A stretch of 64,000 nt of DNA from Nonomuraea guangzhouensis (lineage in GTDB: Bacteria > Actinomycetota > Actinomycetes > Streptosporangiales > Streptosporangiaceae), in NCBI RefSeq assembly GCF_019396345.1, contig NZ_JAHKRM010000018.1, positions 124,001-188,000 of the forward strand, written 5' to 3'. This document shows positions 16,137-25,074 of the stretch, piece by piece. Each line of letters begins with the position of its first letter. Positions within the stretch are counted from its first letter, which is position 1. The translations under genes were made by a program, and so were the position numbers. The notes under the pieces were generated by a model. It was given only the letters and a program-made list of their open reading frames with translations, searched no databases and was not told the DNA's origin.

Positions 16137-17650
16137 GGCGCGCCCGCCGGGTCGCGCTCGGCGTCGGCGGGGCGGTGGTGCTGCTCGCCGCCCTCGACGC
16201 GTACGTGGTCGTGACCGTCCTGCTGGACATCGCCACCGACGTGGGCATCCCCACCAACCGCCTGGAGCGGGCCACACCGGTGGTCACCGGGTTCCTGCTC
16301 GGCTACATCGCCGCGATGCCGCTGCTCGGCCAGCTCTCCGACCGGTACGGCCGGCGGCCCCTCATCCACGCCTGCCTGGCGGCGTTCTCGCTCGGCTCGG
16401 TGCTGACCGCGCTGGCGGCCGGTGAGGTGATGGTGGTGACAGGCCGGACGATCCAGGGGATCGCGGGCGGCGCGCTGCTGCCGATCACGATGGCGCTCAT
16501 CGGCGACATGTGGGACGAACACGAGCGCCCGGTGGCGCTCGGCGCGGTCGGCGCGGCGCAGGAACTGGGCAGCGCGCTCGGTCCCCTGTACGGCGGGGTG
16601 CTGGCGCTGATCCCCAGCACCTCGGTGTTCGGCATCGAGCTGGGCGGCTGGCACGCCATCTTCTGGATCAACCTGCCGCTGGCCGCGCTGGCCGCCGTCG
16701 CGGTCCAGCTGACCGTTCCCCCGCCGGCCGGGGCCTCCTCCGGTGCCTCGTCTGGGGCCTCCGGTCGCGTGGACGGGGTTGGCGGCGCGTTGCTGGCCCT
16801 GAGCCTCGCCCTTCTGGTGGTGGGCCTGTACAACCCGGAGCCCGCCACGACCGTACTGCCGCCGTGGGGCCTGCCGGTGATCGCGGCGGGGGTTCTGGCC
16901 GGAGCGGCGTTCGTCTGGTGGGAGATCCGGTCGAAGGTCCGGCTGCTCGACCTGACGGGCATCCGCAAGGGGCCACTGCTGGCCACGCTGGGCGTGAGCT
17001 TCCTGACCGGGGCCGCGCTGCTGATCACCATGGTGTTCGTCCAGTTCACCGCGCAGACGCTGCTCGACATGGAGGCGCTGGAGGCGGCGCTGGTGCTGGC
17101 CAGGTTCCTGATCGCGCTGCCGGTCGGCGCGGTGCTGGGCGGTGTGCTGGCCCGCCGGCTCGGCGACCGCCTGGTGGCGATTGTGGGCCTGATCGTGGCC
17201 ACGGCCGGATATGTGCTGATGAGCCGCTGGCCGCTCGACCTGGCGAACGCCGGACTGCTGGTGGACCTCGCGCTGATCGTGGCCGGACTGGGCCTGGGGC
17301 TGGTCATCGCGCCCGTGTCGGCGGCGGTGCTGCGGGTGACGCCGGCCACGCAGCACGGGGTGGCCTCGGCGGCGGTGGTGGTGGCCAGGATGATGGGCAT
17401 GCTGATCGGCATCGCGGGGGTGTCGGCCTGGGGGTTCCACCGGTTCCAGTCGCTGACCGCGGACCTCGACACACCGCTCCCGGTCGGGGTCGAACCCGCC
17501 GTGTACACCAAGCAGCTGAGCGAGTACCTCGCGAAGGTGGACGCGGCGCTGCATCTGGAATATACGGAGATGTTCTTCCTCACCGCCCTGATCTGCCTCC
17601 TCGGCGCGGTGGTCGCCGCCTTCCTCCCCCGCCGTCCGGTGAGCGACTGA
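16133..17650 (+). CDS. MFS transporter, P55-like exporter
   Basis: The 505-residue, about 14-helix major facilitator has the antiporter motifs LGQLSDRYGRRPLI (motif A) and GRTIQGIAGGALLPITMALI, and an extended loop (GASSGASSGASG) in the middle. It begins ALDAYVVVTVLLDIATDVGI, like the EmrB/P55 group. In M. tuberculosis, P55 with LprG exports triacylglyceride and affects drug sensitivity; overlap with the upstream lprG supports the same function. It lies 3.5 kb from the mce lipid importer. Confidence 0.85.
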   Translation: MRRARRVALGVGGAVVLLAALDAYVVVTVLLDIATDVGIPTNRLERATPVVTGFLLGYIAAMPLLGQLSDRYGRRPLIHACLAAFSLGSVLTALAAGEVMVVTGRTIQGIAGGALLPITMALIGDMWDEHERPVALGAVGAAQELGSALGPLYGGVLALIPSTSVFGIELGGWHAIFWINLPLAALAAVAVQLTVPPPAGASSGASSGASGRVDGVGGALLALSLALLVVGLYNPEPATTVLPPWGLPVIAAGVLAGAAFVWWEIRSKVRLLDLTGIRKGPLLATLGVSFLTGAALLITMVFVQFTAQTLLDMEALEAALVLARFLIALPVGAVLGGVLARRLGDRLVAIVGLIVATAGYVLMSRWPLDLANAGLLVDLALIVAGLGLGLVIAPVSAAVLRVTPATQHGVASAAVVVARMMGMLIGIAGVSAWGFHRFQSLTADLDTPLPVGVEPAVYTKQLSEYLAKVDAALHLEYTEMFFLTALICLLGAVVAAFLPRRPVSD

Positions 17651-17651
17651 T

Positions 17652-19010
17652 TCAGTCATCGCCTTGACCGCTGATAGGGATTTTTAGGACAAATCGTGCG
17701 CCTCGCTCCGAGTCCTCGATGGTCAGCGTCCCGCCGTGGCGCTCGGCGATCTCCCTGGCGATCGCCAGGCCGAGTCCCGTACCCCCCTTGTCCTTGCTAC
17801 GGGCGGCATCCAGCCGGGTGAAGCGCTGAAACACGAACTCCCGCAGGTCGGGCGGGATGCCGGGGCCGTCGTCGTTGATCTCGAGCACCGCCTCGTCGCC
17901 CTCGAGGCTGACCGAGACCGCCACGCTGGAGGTGGCGTGCCGGGCGGCGTTGTCCATGAGGTTGGTGAGCAGCCGGCCGAGTTGCAGCCGGTCCCCGCTG
18001 AGGACCACGCCCGGCTGGAGGTTCGTCACGATGCGCACCTGAAGGGCGCGGCGTCCCAGCTCGGACTCGATCAGCTGGCTCAGGTTCACACTGTCGTCCG
18101 CGCGCGCGGCACCGGAGTCGAGCCGGGCGAGCACCAGCAGGTCGACGACGATCGCCTCCAGCCGGTCGAGGCTGGCCAGCAGGGCTCGCGTCATGGCGGG
18201 CCAGTCCGCCTCGTCCGGGTGCAGCAGCGCCTCCTCCACCTGGGTGCGCATGGCGGTGATGGGACTGCGCAGGTCGTGCGAGGCGTCGGTGGCGAAGCGC
18301 CGCTGCTGCTCGACCGTCGCCTCCAGCCGGTCCAGCGTCAGGTTCGCGGCCTCGGCCAGCTTCCGGATCTCGTCGTGGTGCTCGGGCACGGGCACGCGGC
18401 GGCCCAGGTCGGTCGAGGTGATCTCGGCCAGCTCGGCGCTGATGGCGTCGACCGGGTCGAGAGTCTTGCTGACGGTACGGTAGGCTCCGAACGCCGTGGC
18501 GCCGACCAGCAGCACAGATCCGATCAGGAGCCGGGCCAGGAACGAGCGGTCGACGTACCACGGGATGACGGCATCGGCGCCGTAGACGATGTATTCGGTT
18601 CCGTCCTTGTGGATCTTTATGGCCTCGACGATCATGCACTTGCCCGGGAAGCTCGGCACGCTGCAGACGACCCGGTCCGCTCGCAGGTTCTCCCCGGGCA
18701 GGGAGAAAGTGGCCATCCGCGGTTGGCCGGCCATCCGCTCGGTGGACGTCACGACCCGGCCGGCCGGGTCGACCACCTGGATGGCGGCGACGCCGAGGTC
18801 GGGCAGCACGGGAGGGATCTGATCCAGCAGGATGTAACGGACCGCCCGTAGGTCCGCGGCCAGAATCCGGTCCGCCTGATCATCCGTGGCATGGTCGTGA
18901 GCGCTCCCCAGGATCGTCCCGCTGAAGATCGCGCACAGCAACGCCATGACGACACCGGACAGCAGCGTCATCCGAGTCCGCACGGACCAGTCGCGCCGCA
19001 AGCTCACCAT
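17652..19010 (-). CDS. Sensor histidine kinase (HAMP, HisKA, HATPase)
   Basis: The 452-residue membrane kinase has TM1 at about 13-35, an extracytoplasmic sensor of about 120 residues, TM2 near 158-180, a HAMP domain, a HisKA box with ATDASHDLRSPITAM (phospho-acceptor His), then the N box NLMDNAARHA, G1 DDGPGIP and G2 GGTGLGLAIAREIAERHGG. The sensor region contains two cysteines (VVCSVPSFPGKCMIV) that could form a redox-sensitive disulfide; that is inference. No response regulator is adjacent on either side, so its partner must be elsewhere. Confidence 0.9.
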   Translation of the reverse strand: MVSLRRDWSVRTRMTLLSGVVMALLCAIFSGTILGSAHDHATDDQADRILAADLRAVRYILLDQIPPVLPDLGVAAIQVVDPAGRVVTSTERMAGQPRMATFSLPGENLRADRVVCSVPSFPGKCMIVEAIKIHKDGTEYIVYGADAVIPWYVDRSFLARLLIGSVLLVGATAFGAYRTVSKTLDPVDAISAELAEITSTDLGRRVPVPEHHDEIRKLAEAANLTLDRLEATVEQQRRFATDASHDLRSPITAMRTQVEEALLHPDEADWPAMTRALLASLDRLEAIVVDLLVLARLDSGAARADDSVNLSQLIESELGRRALQVRIVTNLQPGVVLSGDRLQLGRLLTNLMDNAARHATSSVAVSVSLEGDEAVLEINDDGPGIPPDLREFVFQRFTRLDAARSKDKGGTGLGLAIAREIAERHGGTLTIEDSERGARFVLKIPISGQGDD

Positions 19011-19120
19011 GCCCCTCCATCCACCTGACGATCACGCTAAATGCGCATCGTCCGAGGCTGAGGCAGGGGACCGGCAAGACGCCACAAACTATGCACCAAG
19101 AACGTGGCCATGAGCGGTTT

Positions 19121-20377
19121 TCACGGCGAGAGCCGGTGCAGGTCGCGCGGGAACAACGTCGCCTGACGGATGTTCGCCGCGCCCACCAGACGCGCCGTCC
19201 AGCGCTCGAGGCCCAGCGCGAACCCCCCGTGCGGCGGCATGCCATGCGCGAAGGCCCGCAAATACCCCTCGTACGGCCCGGCATCCTCACCCCGCGCGGC
19301 GAGCGCGTCGAGGTAGTCCTGGTGCCGGTGCAGCCGCTGACCACCCGTCACCAGCTCCAACCCCCTGAACAGCAGGTCGAAGCCGTTCGAGTAGCCCGGA
19401 CGCAGCGGGTCCGGATGCGTGTAGAACGGGCGCTTGGCCATCGGATATCCCGTGACGAACAGGAACTCCGACCCGTGCTCCCGCACCGCCCACTCCGACA
19501 GCCACCGTTCCTGCTCCGGCGACAGGTCCGGCTCGAACTCGCCCGTGAGCCGCTGCGCCTGCGTGAAGTGGATCGCCGGGATCTCGGCGGGCACCTCCGG
19601 CAGCGCCACGCCGAGCAGGTCGATCGCGGGCTGCCCCCGTACCACCTCCAGCATGCCCGCCACCGCCTCGCGCAGCACGGCCATCACGTCGCGGTGGTCG
19701 CGCACGAAGCCCAGTTCGGCGTCCAGGCTGGTGTACTGGGCCAGGTGGCGGACCGTGTCGTGCGGCTCGGCCCGGAAGACCGGGCCCACCTCGTACACCC
19801 GCTCGAACACGCCGACCATCGCCTGCTTGTAGAACTGCGGCGACTGCGCGAGGTAGGCGGGGCGCCCGAAGTAGTCGATGCCGAAGACGTTCGCGCCCGA
19901 CTCGGTGGCCGAGGCGACGATCTTGGGCGTGTGGATCTCGGTGAACCCGAGCCGGTCCAGCGCCCGGCGGAACCCGGCCACGCTCGCCGCCGAGATCTCC
20001 AGCGGTGCCCGGAGCCGCGGATGGCGCAGCGCGACCGGCGCGTGGTCGAGGATCGTGGGCAGCGCGGCGGGCACGACGGGCCGGTAGAGGTCGAACGGCG
20101 GCGCCTCAGTGGGCTCGGCCAGCACCTCGATCTCCGGCTCCGTGAGCTCGACGCCACCCGGCGCCTGCGGGTTCGCGGTCGCGACGCCCGTCACCTGGAC
20201 GACCGTCTCCTCCCCCGGGACCGCGCCGGGCGCCACCACCTGGGCGAGCCCGCTGCGGTCCCTGACGACCAGGAAGGACACGGATTTGAGCCGCCGGCGG
20301 CGATGGACCCAACCGGCGATCGTCACTCGTTGTCCGGCGTGCTCAGCGAGCTCCGCCGACAGGACACGAGAGATCAT
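19121..20377 (-). CDS. aspS: Aspartyl-tRNA synthetase, archaeal/non-discriminating type
   Basis: This 418-residue class II synthetase is much shorter than the bacterial AspRS (about 590 residues) because it lacks the GAD insertion domain. It has an OB-fold anticodon domain (about 1-100, TIAGWVHRRRRLKSVSFLVV) and a catalytic core: motif 2 FRAEPHDTVRHLAQY, FLFVTGYPMAKRPFY, and motif 3 GLERWTARLVGAANIRQATL ending FPRDLHRLSP, the archaeal signature. Such enzymes often also charge tRNA-Asn with Asp, feeding amidotransferase synthesis of Asn. ATG 20377 is chosen with GAGGAG 5 nt upstream; GTG 20380 is the alternative. A T-box leader with an Asp specifier precedes it. A standard bacterial AspRS may exist elsewhere. 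Confidence 0.9.
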   Translation of the reverse strand: MISRVLSAELAEHAGQRVTIAGWVHRRRRLKSVSFLVVRDRSGLAQVVAPGAVPGEETVVQVTGVATANPQAPGGVELTEPEIEVLAEPTEAPPFDLYRPVVPAALPTILDHAPVALRHPRLRAPLEISAASVAGFRRALDRLGFTEIHTPKIVASATESGANVFGIDYFGRPAYLAQSPQFYKQAMVGVFERVYEVGPVFRAEPHDTVRHLAQYTSLDAELGFVRDHRDVMAVLREAVAGMLEVVRGQPAIDLLGVALPEVPAEIPAIHFTQAQRLTGEFEPDLSPEQERWLSEWAVREHGSEFLFVTGYPMAKRPFYTHPDPLRPGYSNGFDLLFRGLELVTGGQRLHRHQDYLDALAARGEDAGPYEGYLRAFAHGMPPHGGFALGLERWTARLVGAANIRQATLFPRDLHRLSP

Positions 20378-20410
20378 CACAGCTCCTCACGAGGAATTGC
20401 ATGATCCCTT

Positions 20411-20622
20411 GGGAGTGCGGGGGAGAAGGGAACTCCCGGTGCCACCGCACTTTCGCCGCCCACGACGGGGCGGCCTCCACGACCCGATAACGGGGGTCAG
20501 ACCGGCGGGGCATTTCCTCCCCGCACTCGGGAGTGTCTTCGCCGAAGGGCGCGGGGCCGCCTTCACAGCTACCGGCGGCTCTCTCCGGCCCGCGCGGGCC
20601 TTCGGCTACTCGTCTCCGTCCA
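20411..20622 (-). ncRNA. T-box riboswitch leader with Asp (GAC) specifier
   Basis: On the minus strand, Stem I opens with GGACGGAGACGAGTAGCC (about 20622-20605), contains the AGAGAG...GGTAGCTGTGAAGG distal region, and presents GAAGACACTCCCGAGT (20540-20525), where GAC at 20537-20535 sits in the specifier position and is an Asp codon. CCGTTATCGGG follows, as in the Stem II region. The T-box core CGGTGGCACCGGGAG has TGGCACC at 20444-20438; the variable C would pair with the G discriminator of tRNA-Asp. A competing hairpin GTGCGG...CCGCAC spans 20450-20415 without a U-run. The Shine-Dalgarno GAGGAG can pair with TTCCTC just upstream, so control may be translational. Confidence 0.85.
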
Positions 20623-20641
20623 CGTGTTGCCGATGATCGTA

Positions 20642-22042
20642 CTACTTCTTGGGCTGGCCGCCCTTCCGCTTTTCGCGGATCTTCATCGACACGTCGATCG
20701 GCGACCCGGCGAAGCCGAACTCCTCGCGGAGCCGGCGTTCGATGAACCGGCGGTAGGTGTCCTCGAGCCAACCCGAGGTGAACAGCACGAACTTGGGCGG
20801 CTCCACCGACGCCTGCGTGGCGAAGAGGATCTTCGGCTGCTTGCCGCTCCGCACCGGCGGCGGCGTCTGGTGCACCAGGTCGGTCAGGAACGCGTTGAGC
20901 CTGGACGTCGGCACCCGCGACGACCACGAGTCCAGCGCCTTCTCCAGTGCCGGGACGAGCCGGTCCATGTGGCGCCCGGTCTTGGCGGAGATGTTGACCC
21001 GCAGCGCCCACGGAGTGCGGACGAGCTGCCGGTCGATCTCCTTCTCCAGGTAGTAGCGGCGGTCCTCGTCGACCAGGTCCCACTTGTTGAACGCGACCAC
21101 CATCGCCCGGCCCGACTCGATCACCAGGCCGATGATCCGCAGGTCCTGCTCGGTGAGCACCTCGCTGGCGTCGATCAGCACGATCGCCACCTCGGAGCGT
21201 TCGAGGGCGGCCCTGGTGCGCATGGCGGCGTAGAAGTCGGCGCCCTGCAGCTCGCGGTCGCGCCGCCTGATGCCGGCGGTGTCGACGAAGCGCCAGGTCT
21301 TGCCGCCCAGCTCGATCAGCTCGTCGACCGGGTCGCGGGTGGTGCCCGCCATCGGGTCGACCAGCACCCGCTCCTCCCCCGCCAGCTTGTTGAGCAGCGA
21401 GGACTTGCCGACGTTGGGCTTGCCGAGCAGCGCCACCCGGTAGGGGCCGCGCTCCGCGTCGAACTTCAGCTCCGGCGTCTCGGGCAGCGCCTCGAGGATC
21501 ACGTCGAGCAGGTCGCCGCTGGAACGGCCGTGCAGGGCCGACACCGGCTGCGGCTCGCCGAGGCCGAGCGCCCAGAGCGAGGCGGCCTCCAGCTCCAGCT
21601 GCTGGTTGTCGACCTTGTTGGCGGCCAGGATGACCGGCTTGCCCGACTGGCGGAGGACGGAGCCGACCGTCTCGTCGGCGTCGGTCGCGCCCACGGTGGC
21701 GTCAACGACGAACACGATCACATCGGCCAGCTCGACCGCGACCCGCGCCTGGTCGGCGATGCGCAGGTTCATCCCGGTGGCGTCGGGGTCCCAGCCGCCG
21801 GTGTCGACGACCGTGAAGCGGCGCCCGCGCCAGTTGGCGTCATAGGTGACGCGGTCGCGGGTGACGCCCGGCACGTCTTCGACGACCGCCTCGCGGCGGC
21901 CGATGATGCGGTTGACCAGCGTGGACTTGCCCACGTTGGGCCGGCCGACGATGGCCACGACCGGCTGCGGGCCGCTGTCGACGACGTCGTCGGATACTTC
22001 GAGATCGCCGAGGTCAGCCTCGACCCAATCCCCCGTAGACAC
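20642..22042 (-). CDS. der: Ribosome biogenesis GTPase Der (EngA)
   Basis: The 466-residue protein has two tandem G domains and a C-terminal KH-like domain. Domain 1 shows [19 protein letters not shown] and NKVD; domain 2 shows [19 protein letters not shown] and NKWD. The basic tail ([13 protein letters not shown]) contacts rRNA in homologues. Der is essential for 50S subunit maturation. It is preceded by cmk on the same strand, the usual actinobacterial arrangement, with a 32-nt gap. The T-box leader of aspS begins about 20 nt after its stop. Confidence 0.96.
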   Translation of the reverse strand: MSTGDWVEADLGDLEVSDDVVDSGPQPVVAIVGRPNVGKSTLVNRIIGRREAVVEDVPGVTRDRVTYDANWRGRRFTVVDTGGWDPDATGMNLRIADQARVAVELADVIVFVVDATVGATDADETVGSVLRQSGKPVILAANKVDNQQLELEAASLWALGLGEPQPVSALHGRSSGDLLDVILEALPETPELKFDAERGPYRVALLGKPNVGKSSLLNKLAGEERVLVDPMAGTTRDPVDELIELGGKTWRFVDTAGIRRRDRELQGADFYAAMRTRAALERSEVAIVLIDASEVLTEQDLRIIGLVIESGRAMVVAFNKWDLVDEDRRYYLEKEIDRQLVRTPWALRVNISAKTGRHMDRLVPALEKALDSWSSRVPTSRLNAFLTDLVHQTPPPVRSGKQPKILFATQASVEPPKFVLFTSGWLEDTYRRFIERRLREEFGFAGSPIDVSMKIREKRKGGQPKK

Positions 22043-22074
22043 GATTTTTCATCCTTTGTGAGTGCCGCACCTTG

Positions 22075-22731
22075 TCAGGTGCGCTCCTTGACCAGACTCA
22101 GCACCTCGCCGATGACCTCTTCGAGGGTCAGCGGCGTGGTGTCGAGCTCGACGGCGCCATCCGCCATCGAGAGTGGATCCGCTTTACGTGTGGAGTCGAG
22201 GGTGTCGCGCCGGGCCATGGCGGCCTGCTGCGCCTCCACCGTGGTGCCGGCCAGCTCCGCCGTACGACGCAGGGCACGGGCCTCGGCGCTGGCCGTCAGG
22301 TAGACCTTGACGGCGGCGTCGGGGGCGACCACGGTGCCGATGTCGCGGCCTTCGACCACGATGTCGCCGGCGCCGATGATCTCCCGCTGCAGTTGCACGA
22401 GACGCGCGCGCACCTCGGGAACCGCCGCGACGACGGAGACCGCCCCGGTGACCTCGGCCTCCCGGATCGGCCCTGCCACGTCGACACCGCCGACCTGGAT
22501 GGACGGGCCGTCGGGGTCGGTGCCGCAGGTGATCTCGGGCTCGCCCGCGCGGGCCGCGACAGCGGCGGGATCGGTCAGATCGACGCCCTGCTGGAGCATC
22601 CACCAGGTCATCGCACGGTACATCGCCCCGGTGTCCAGGTAACGCAGCCCGAGCGCCCGGGCGACTCCGCGCGACACACTCGACTTACCCGACCCCGAAG
22701 GACCGTCCATGGCGACGACCAGACCGGTCAC
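22075..22731 (-). CDS. cmk: Cytidylate kinase
   Basis: This 218-residue (d)CMP kinase has the P-loop GPSGSGKSS at about 10-18, YLDTGAMYRAMTW for nucleotide binding, the VEGRDIGTVV loop, and RDTLDSTRKADPL near the C-terminus. It phosphorylates CMP/dCMP with ATP. It lies directly upstream of der. In related actinomycetes tyrA would abut it on the other side, but here an NDH-like flavoprotein and pseudogenes intervene. Confidence 0.96.
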   Translation of the reverse strand: MTGLVVAMDGPSGSGKSSVSRGVARALGLRYLDTGAMYRAMTWWMLQQGVDLTDPAAVAARAGEPEITCGTDPDGPSIQVGGVDVAGPIREAEVTGAVSVVAAVPEVRARLVQLQREIIGAGDIVVEGRDIGTVVAPDAAVKVYLTASAEARALRRTAELAGTTVEAQQAAMARRDTLDSTRKADPLSMADGAVELDTTPLTLEEVIGEVLSLVKERT

Positions 22732-22828
22732 GGCCTCTCCCTCTTCACGTTCTTCTCCAACCTGAAGAGGCTACCGCCTCTCGACGACGCGATAGGCCGG
22801 TAGAGCGGCCGTCCGGGAGACTGACCGT

Positions 22829-23977
22829 TCACTTGAGGCCCGCCGTCAACCGGAACAGGCCGACCGGCACCAGCCCGCGCTTGAGCAAACGGTAGGTGGG
22901 CATCGGGCTGCTGCTCACGGTCTCCTTGTAGGCGATGGCCCACCGCCCCGTCAGGTACCACCTGCGTGGCGTGTCATCGGGGTGGGTGAACTGGATGACC
23001 GCGTCCTCGCGCCCGAGGCTGAGCGGCTGATGGACGTACCCGAAGCGGAGCGCCTTCACCCGGCGGCCGAGCAGCCCGTCGGCGAGCGCGTCGGCCGCGT
23101 GCAGGCCCGTCGGGATGCCGCCCTGGCAGGTCCCGTGCATGACGCCGTACGGCTGGCGCACCGCGGCGGCGTCGCCCACGGCGTAGACGTCCGGGTGGGA
23201 CACCGAGCGGAGCGCGGAGTCGACCACGATCCTGTCCTGCCCGTCCACCGTCAGCCCGGCCTCGGCGGCCAGCGGCAGCCCTCTGGTGCCGGCGGTCCAG
23301 AGCGTCGCGTCGGAGTCGACCAGTTCGCCGTCGGACAGCTCGACGGCGTCCGGCAGCACCTTGACGACGTCGGCGCCGCACCGTACCTGGATGCCCAGCC
23401 GGGCCATCGCCTTGTCGACGTACGCGCGGGCCTTGTCCCCCATCATCGAGCCCGGACGGCCCCGGCTGAGCAGGACGACGCGCAGGTTCGGGTGCGCCTC
23501 CGCCAGTTCGGTCGCCGACTCGACCCCGGTCAGGCCGCCACCGGCCACGACGACCGTGCCCCTGTCGAGTTCGCCGAGCCGGTGCGCGAGCCGTACGGCC
23601 TGGTCGTGGTCGTCGTAGACGTAGGCGTGCTCGGCCACGCCCGGGGTCGAGAGGTCCGTGACGGTGCCCAGGGCGTAGATCAGCTTGTCGTACCCGATCA
23701 CCCGCCCGCCGTCCACGATGACCTCGTGGCGGGCGGGGTCGAGGGCGGTCACGCGGCCGAGGACGAGGTCGATGCCCGTTCCGGAGATGATGTCGGCGAT
23801 CGCGTGGTCGTCCAGCCGTTCGCCCGCGGCGGTCTGGTGCAGCCGCAGCCGTTCGGTGAACCTCGGCGCGGCGCTGACCAGCGTCACCTTCCCGCCGTGG
23901 CGGCGGGTCCTGGTGGCGACCCTGATCGCCGCCGCGATGCCCGTGTAGCCGGCGCCCAGTATCAGGATGTTCGTCAT
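22829..23977 (-). CDS. FAD-dependent pyridine-nucleotide oxidoreductase (NDH-2-like)
   Basis: The 382-residue flavoprotein has an N-terminal FAD dinucleotide fold (ILILGAGYTGIAAAIRVA), an NAD-binding fold (VVVAGGGLTGVESATELAE at about 150) and a DVYAVGDAAAVR flavin motif near 275. It resembles type II NADH dehydrogenase/ferroredoxin reductase-like enzymes, but no C-terminal membrane-binding helix of classic NDH-2 is obvious beyond a hydrophobic LVPVGLFRLTAG end. The start has a good GAGGAGACAGGGAC ribosome site. It is inserted between cmk and tyrA, so it is probably an accessory acquisition. Confidence 0.85.
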   Translation of the reverse strand: MTNILILGAGYTGIAAAIRVATRTRRHGGKVTLVSAAPRFTERLRLHQTAAGERLDDHAIADIISGTGIDLVLGRVTALDPARHEVIVDGGRVIGYDKLIYALGTVTDLSTPGVAEHAYVYDDHDQAVRLAHRLGELDRGTVVVAGGGLTGVESATELAEAHPNLRVVLLSRGRPGSMMGDKARAYVDKAMARLGIQVRCGADVVKVLPDAVELSDGELVDSDATLWTAGTRGLPLAAEAGLTVDGQDRIVVDSALRSVSHPDVYAVGDAAAVRQPYGVMHGTCQGGIPTGLHAADALADGLLGRRVKALRFGYVHQPLSLGREDAVIQFTHPDDTPRRWYLTGRWAIAYKETVSSSPMPTYRLLKRGLVPVGLFRLTAGLK

Positions 23978-24046
23978 GTCCCTGTCTCCTCGCGGTTGCG
24001 GGTGGATTCCGCACTGAAGACGGAGCGAGAAGCCGGGGATGTGACA

Positions 24047-24640
24047 TCAGCCGGATGCGAAGTAGCTCTCTGGCGGGCCGAGGTAGCTCTCAGCCAGGTC
24101 GCCGGTCGCGACCACCAGCTTCTGCACGACCACGGTCGGGTCGACCATCCAGAACCTGAGCGTGTGCGCGCCGGGAGTGGACACGGTGAACGTGGTCGAC
24201 GTGCGGTTCGCCGCGTCGGTGGTGTTCATCTCCCAGCCCTTGTTCATGGTGGTGTCGTTGGCCCCGGTGGCCGTCGTGATGTCGACGGTCTTCGGCGCCT
24301 GATCGTCGATCGACACCGCGTACCGCAGCCCGCTACCGGACAGCACGTTGTTCCTGGGCGACAGATACGCCCAAACGGTGTACGTGCCGGCCGTGGTGGA
24401 AGATGGTGCCGCGCTGGTCGCTGCCGACGATCACCAGCGCGCGGCTCACCCCGGCCATGGGATTCTCCACCACTTGCTGCAGCGAGGTCTCCCACTTGCC
24501 GCGGATGGCGGCGACGTCCAGCTTCCCGGCCGTCACGAGCCCGTCGATGAGCGCGCTGCGACCGATCGTGCCCACCAGCACCGGCTCCCCGGACGAGGGG
24601 ACGGTGGTCGAGACTGCCGGCTGGACGCCGGTCACCTACC
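24047..24640 (-). pseudogene. Remnant of a GH115 (xylan alpha-glucuronidase family) gene with large internal deletion
   Basis: Two pieces of one family are joined out of frame. Residues read from about 24635 to 24400 (VLVGTIGRSALIDGLV, GKLDVAAIRGKWE, ALVIVGSDQRGTI) match the N-terminal substrate-binding region of GH115. From about 24390 to 24047 another frame reads TYTVWAYLSPRNN, LRYAVSIDDQAPKTVDI, MNKGWEMN and ESYLGPPESYFASG, which match the C-terminal beta domain of the same family. The catalytic middle, several hundred residues, is missing, and the signal-peptide end is absent too. The gene is clearly dead. Confidence 0.8.
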
Positions 24641-24662
24641 CCCACCCCGGATAGAGGTAAGC

Positions 24663-25067
24663 ATGCGCAGGTGGAGACGATGGTCAACCGCGACGCTTCT
24701 GGTCGACATGTACAGCGCCCTGACCACTGCCGACCTCGCCGACGGCGTCCACCCCAATGCCGGCGGCTACAGCAAGATGGCCACCGTCTGGTACAACGCA
24801 CTGCGCTCAGTGCCCGGCAGTTTGGACCCTGCCACCCCGACCCCTTCGTTCCGGCTGCGTAACGAGGGGGCCGGGCGGTGTGTGGACTCGCCGAACAGCG
24901 CCGGCGCCAACGGCACCCAGCTGCAGATCTACGACTGCCACACCAACGGCACCGTCACCAACGGGGCCAACAACCTCTGCCTCAGCGTCACCGGCACCGC
25001 CAACACCTCCGGCGTGACCATCGCCACCTGCAACGGCCGGGCCACCCAGAGATGGACCAGGTCGTGA
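24663..25067 (+). pseudogene. Collapsed SGNH hydrolase-ricin lectin (CBM13) gene
   Basis: After a good GAGG ribosome site, the ORF starts like a signal peptide (MRRWRRWSTATLL) but jumps directly to the extreme C-terminus of an SGNH/GDSL hydrolase (VDMYSALTTADLADGVHPNA, GYSKMATVWYNALRSV), keeping the catalytic Asp-x-x-His block but losing the Ser block. It then reads a ricin-B-type lectin (FRLRNEGAGRCVDSPNSAG, QLQIYDCHTN, NNLCLSVTG, TCNGRATQRWT) that also lacks the expected QQW segment. The frame is open for 134 codons, but the enzyme cannot be active. At least two in-frame deletions are implied. Confidence 0.75.
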
Positions 25068-25074
25068 ACGGTAA

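Noticed and set aside
20343-21083. Open frame spanning the aspS leader on the minus strand
   Set aside because: The region is explained by the T-box RNA and the end of der; the translation is Arg/Gly/Pro-rich without domain features.
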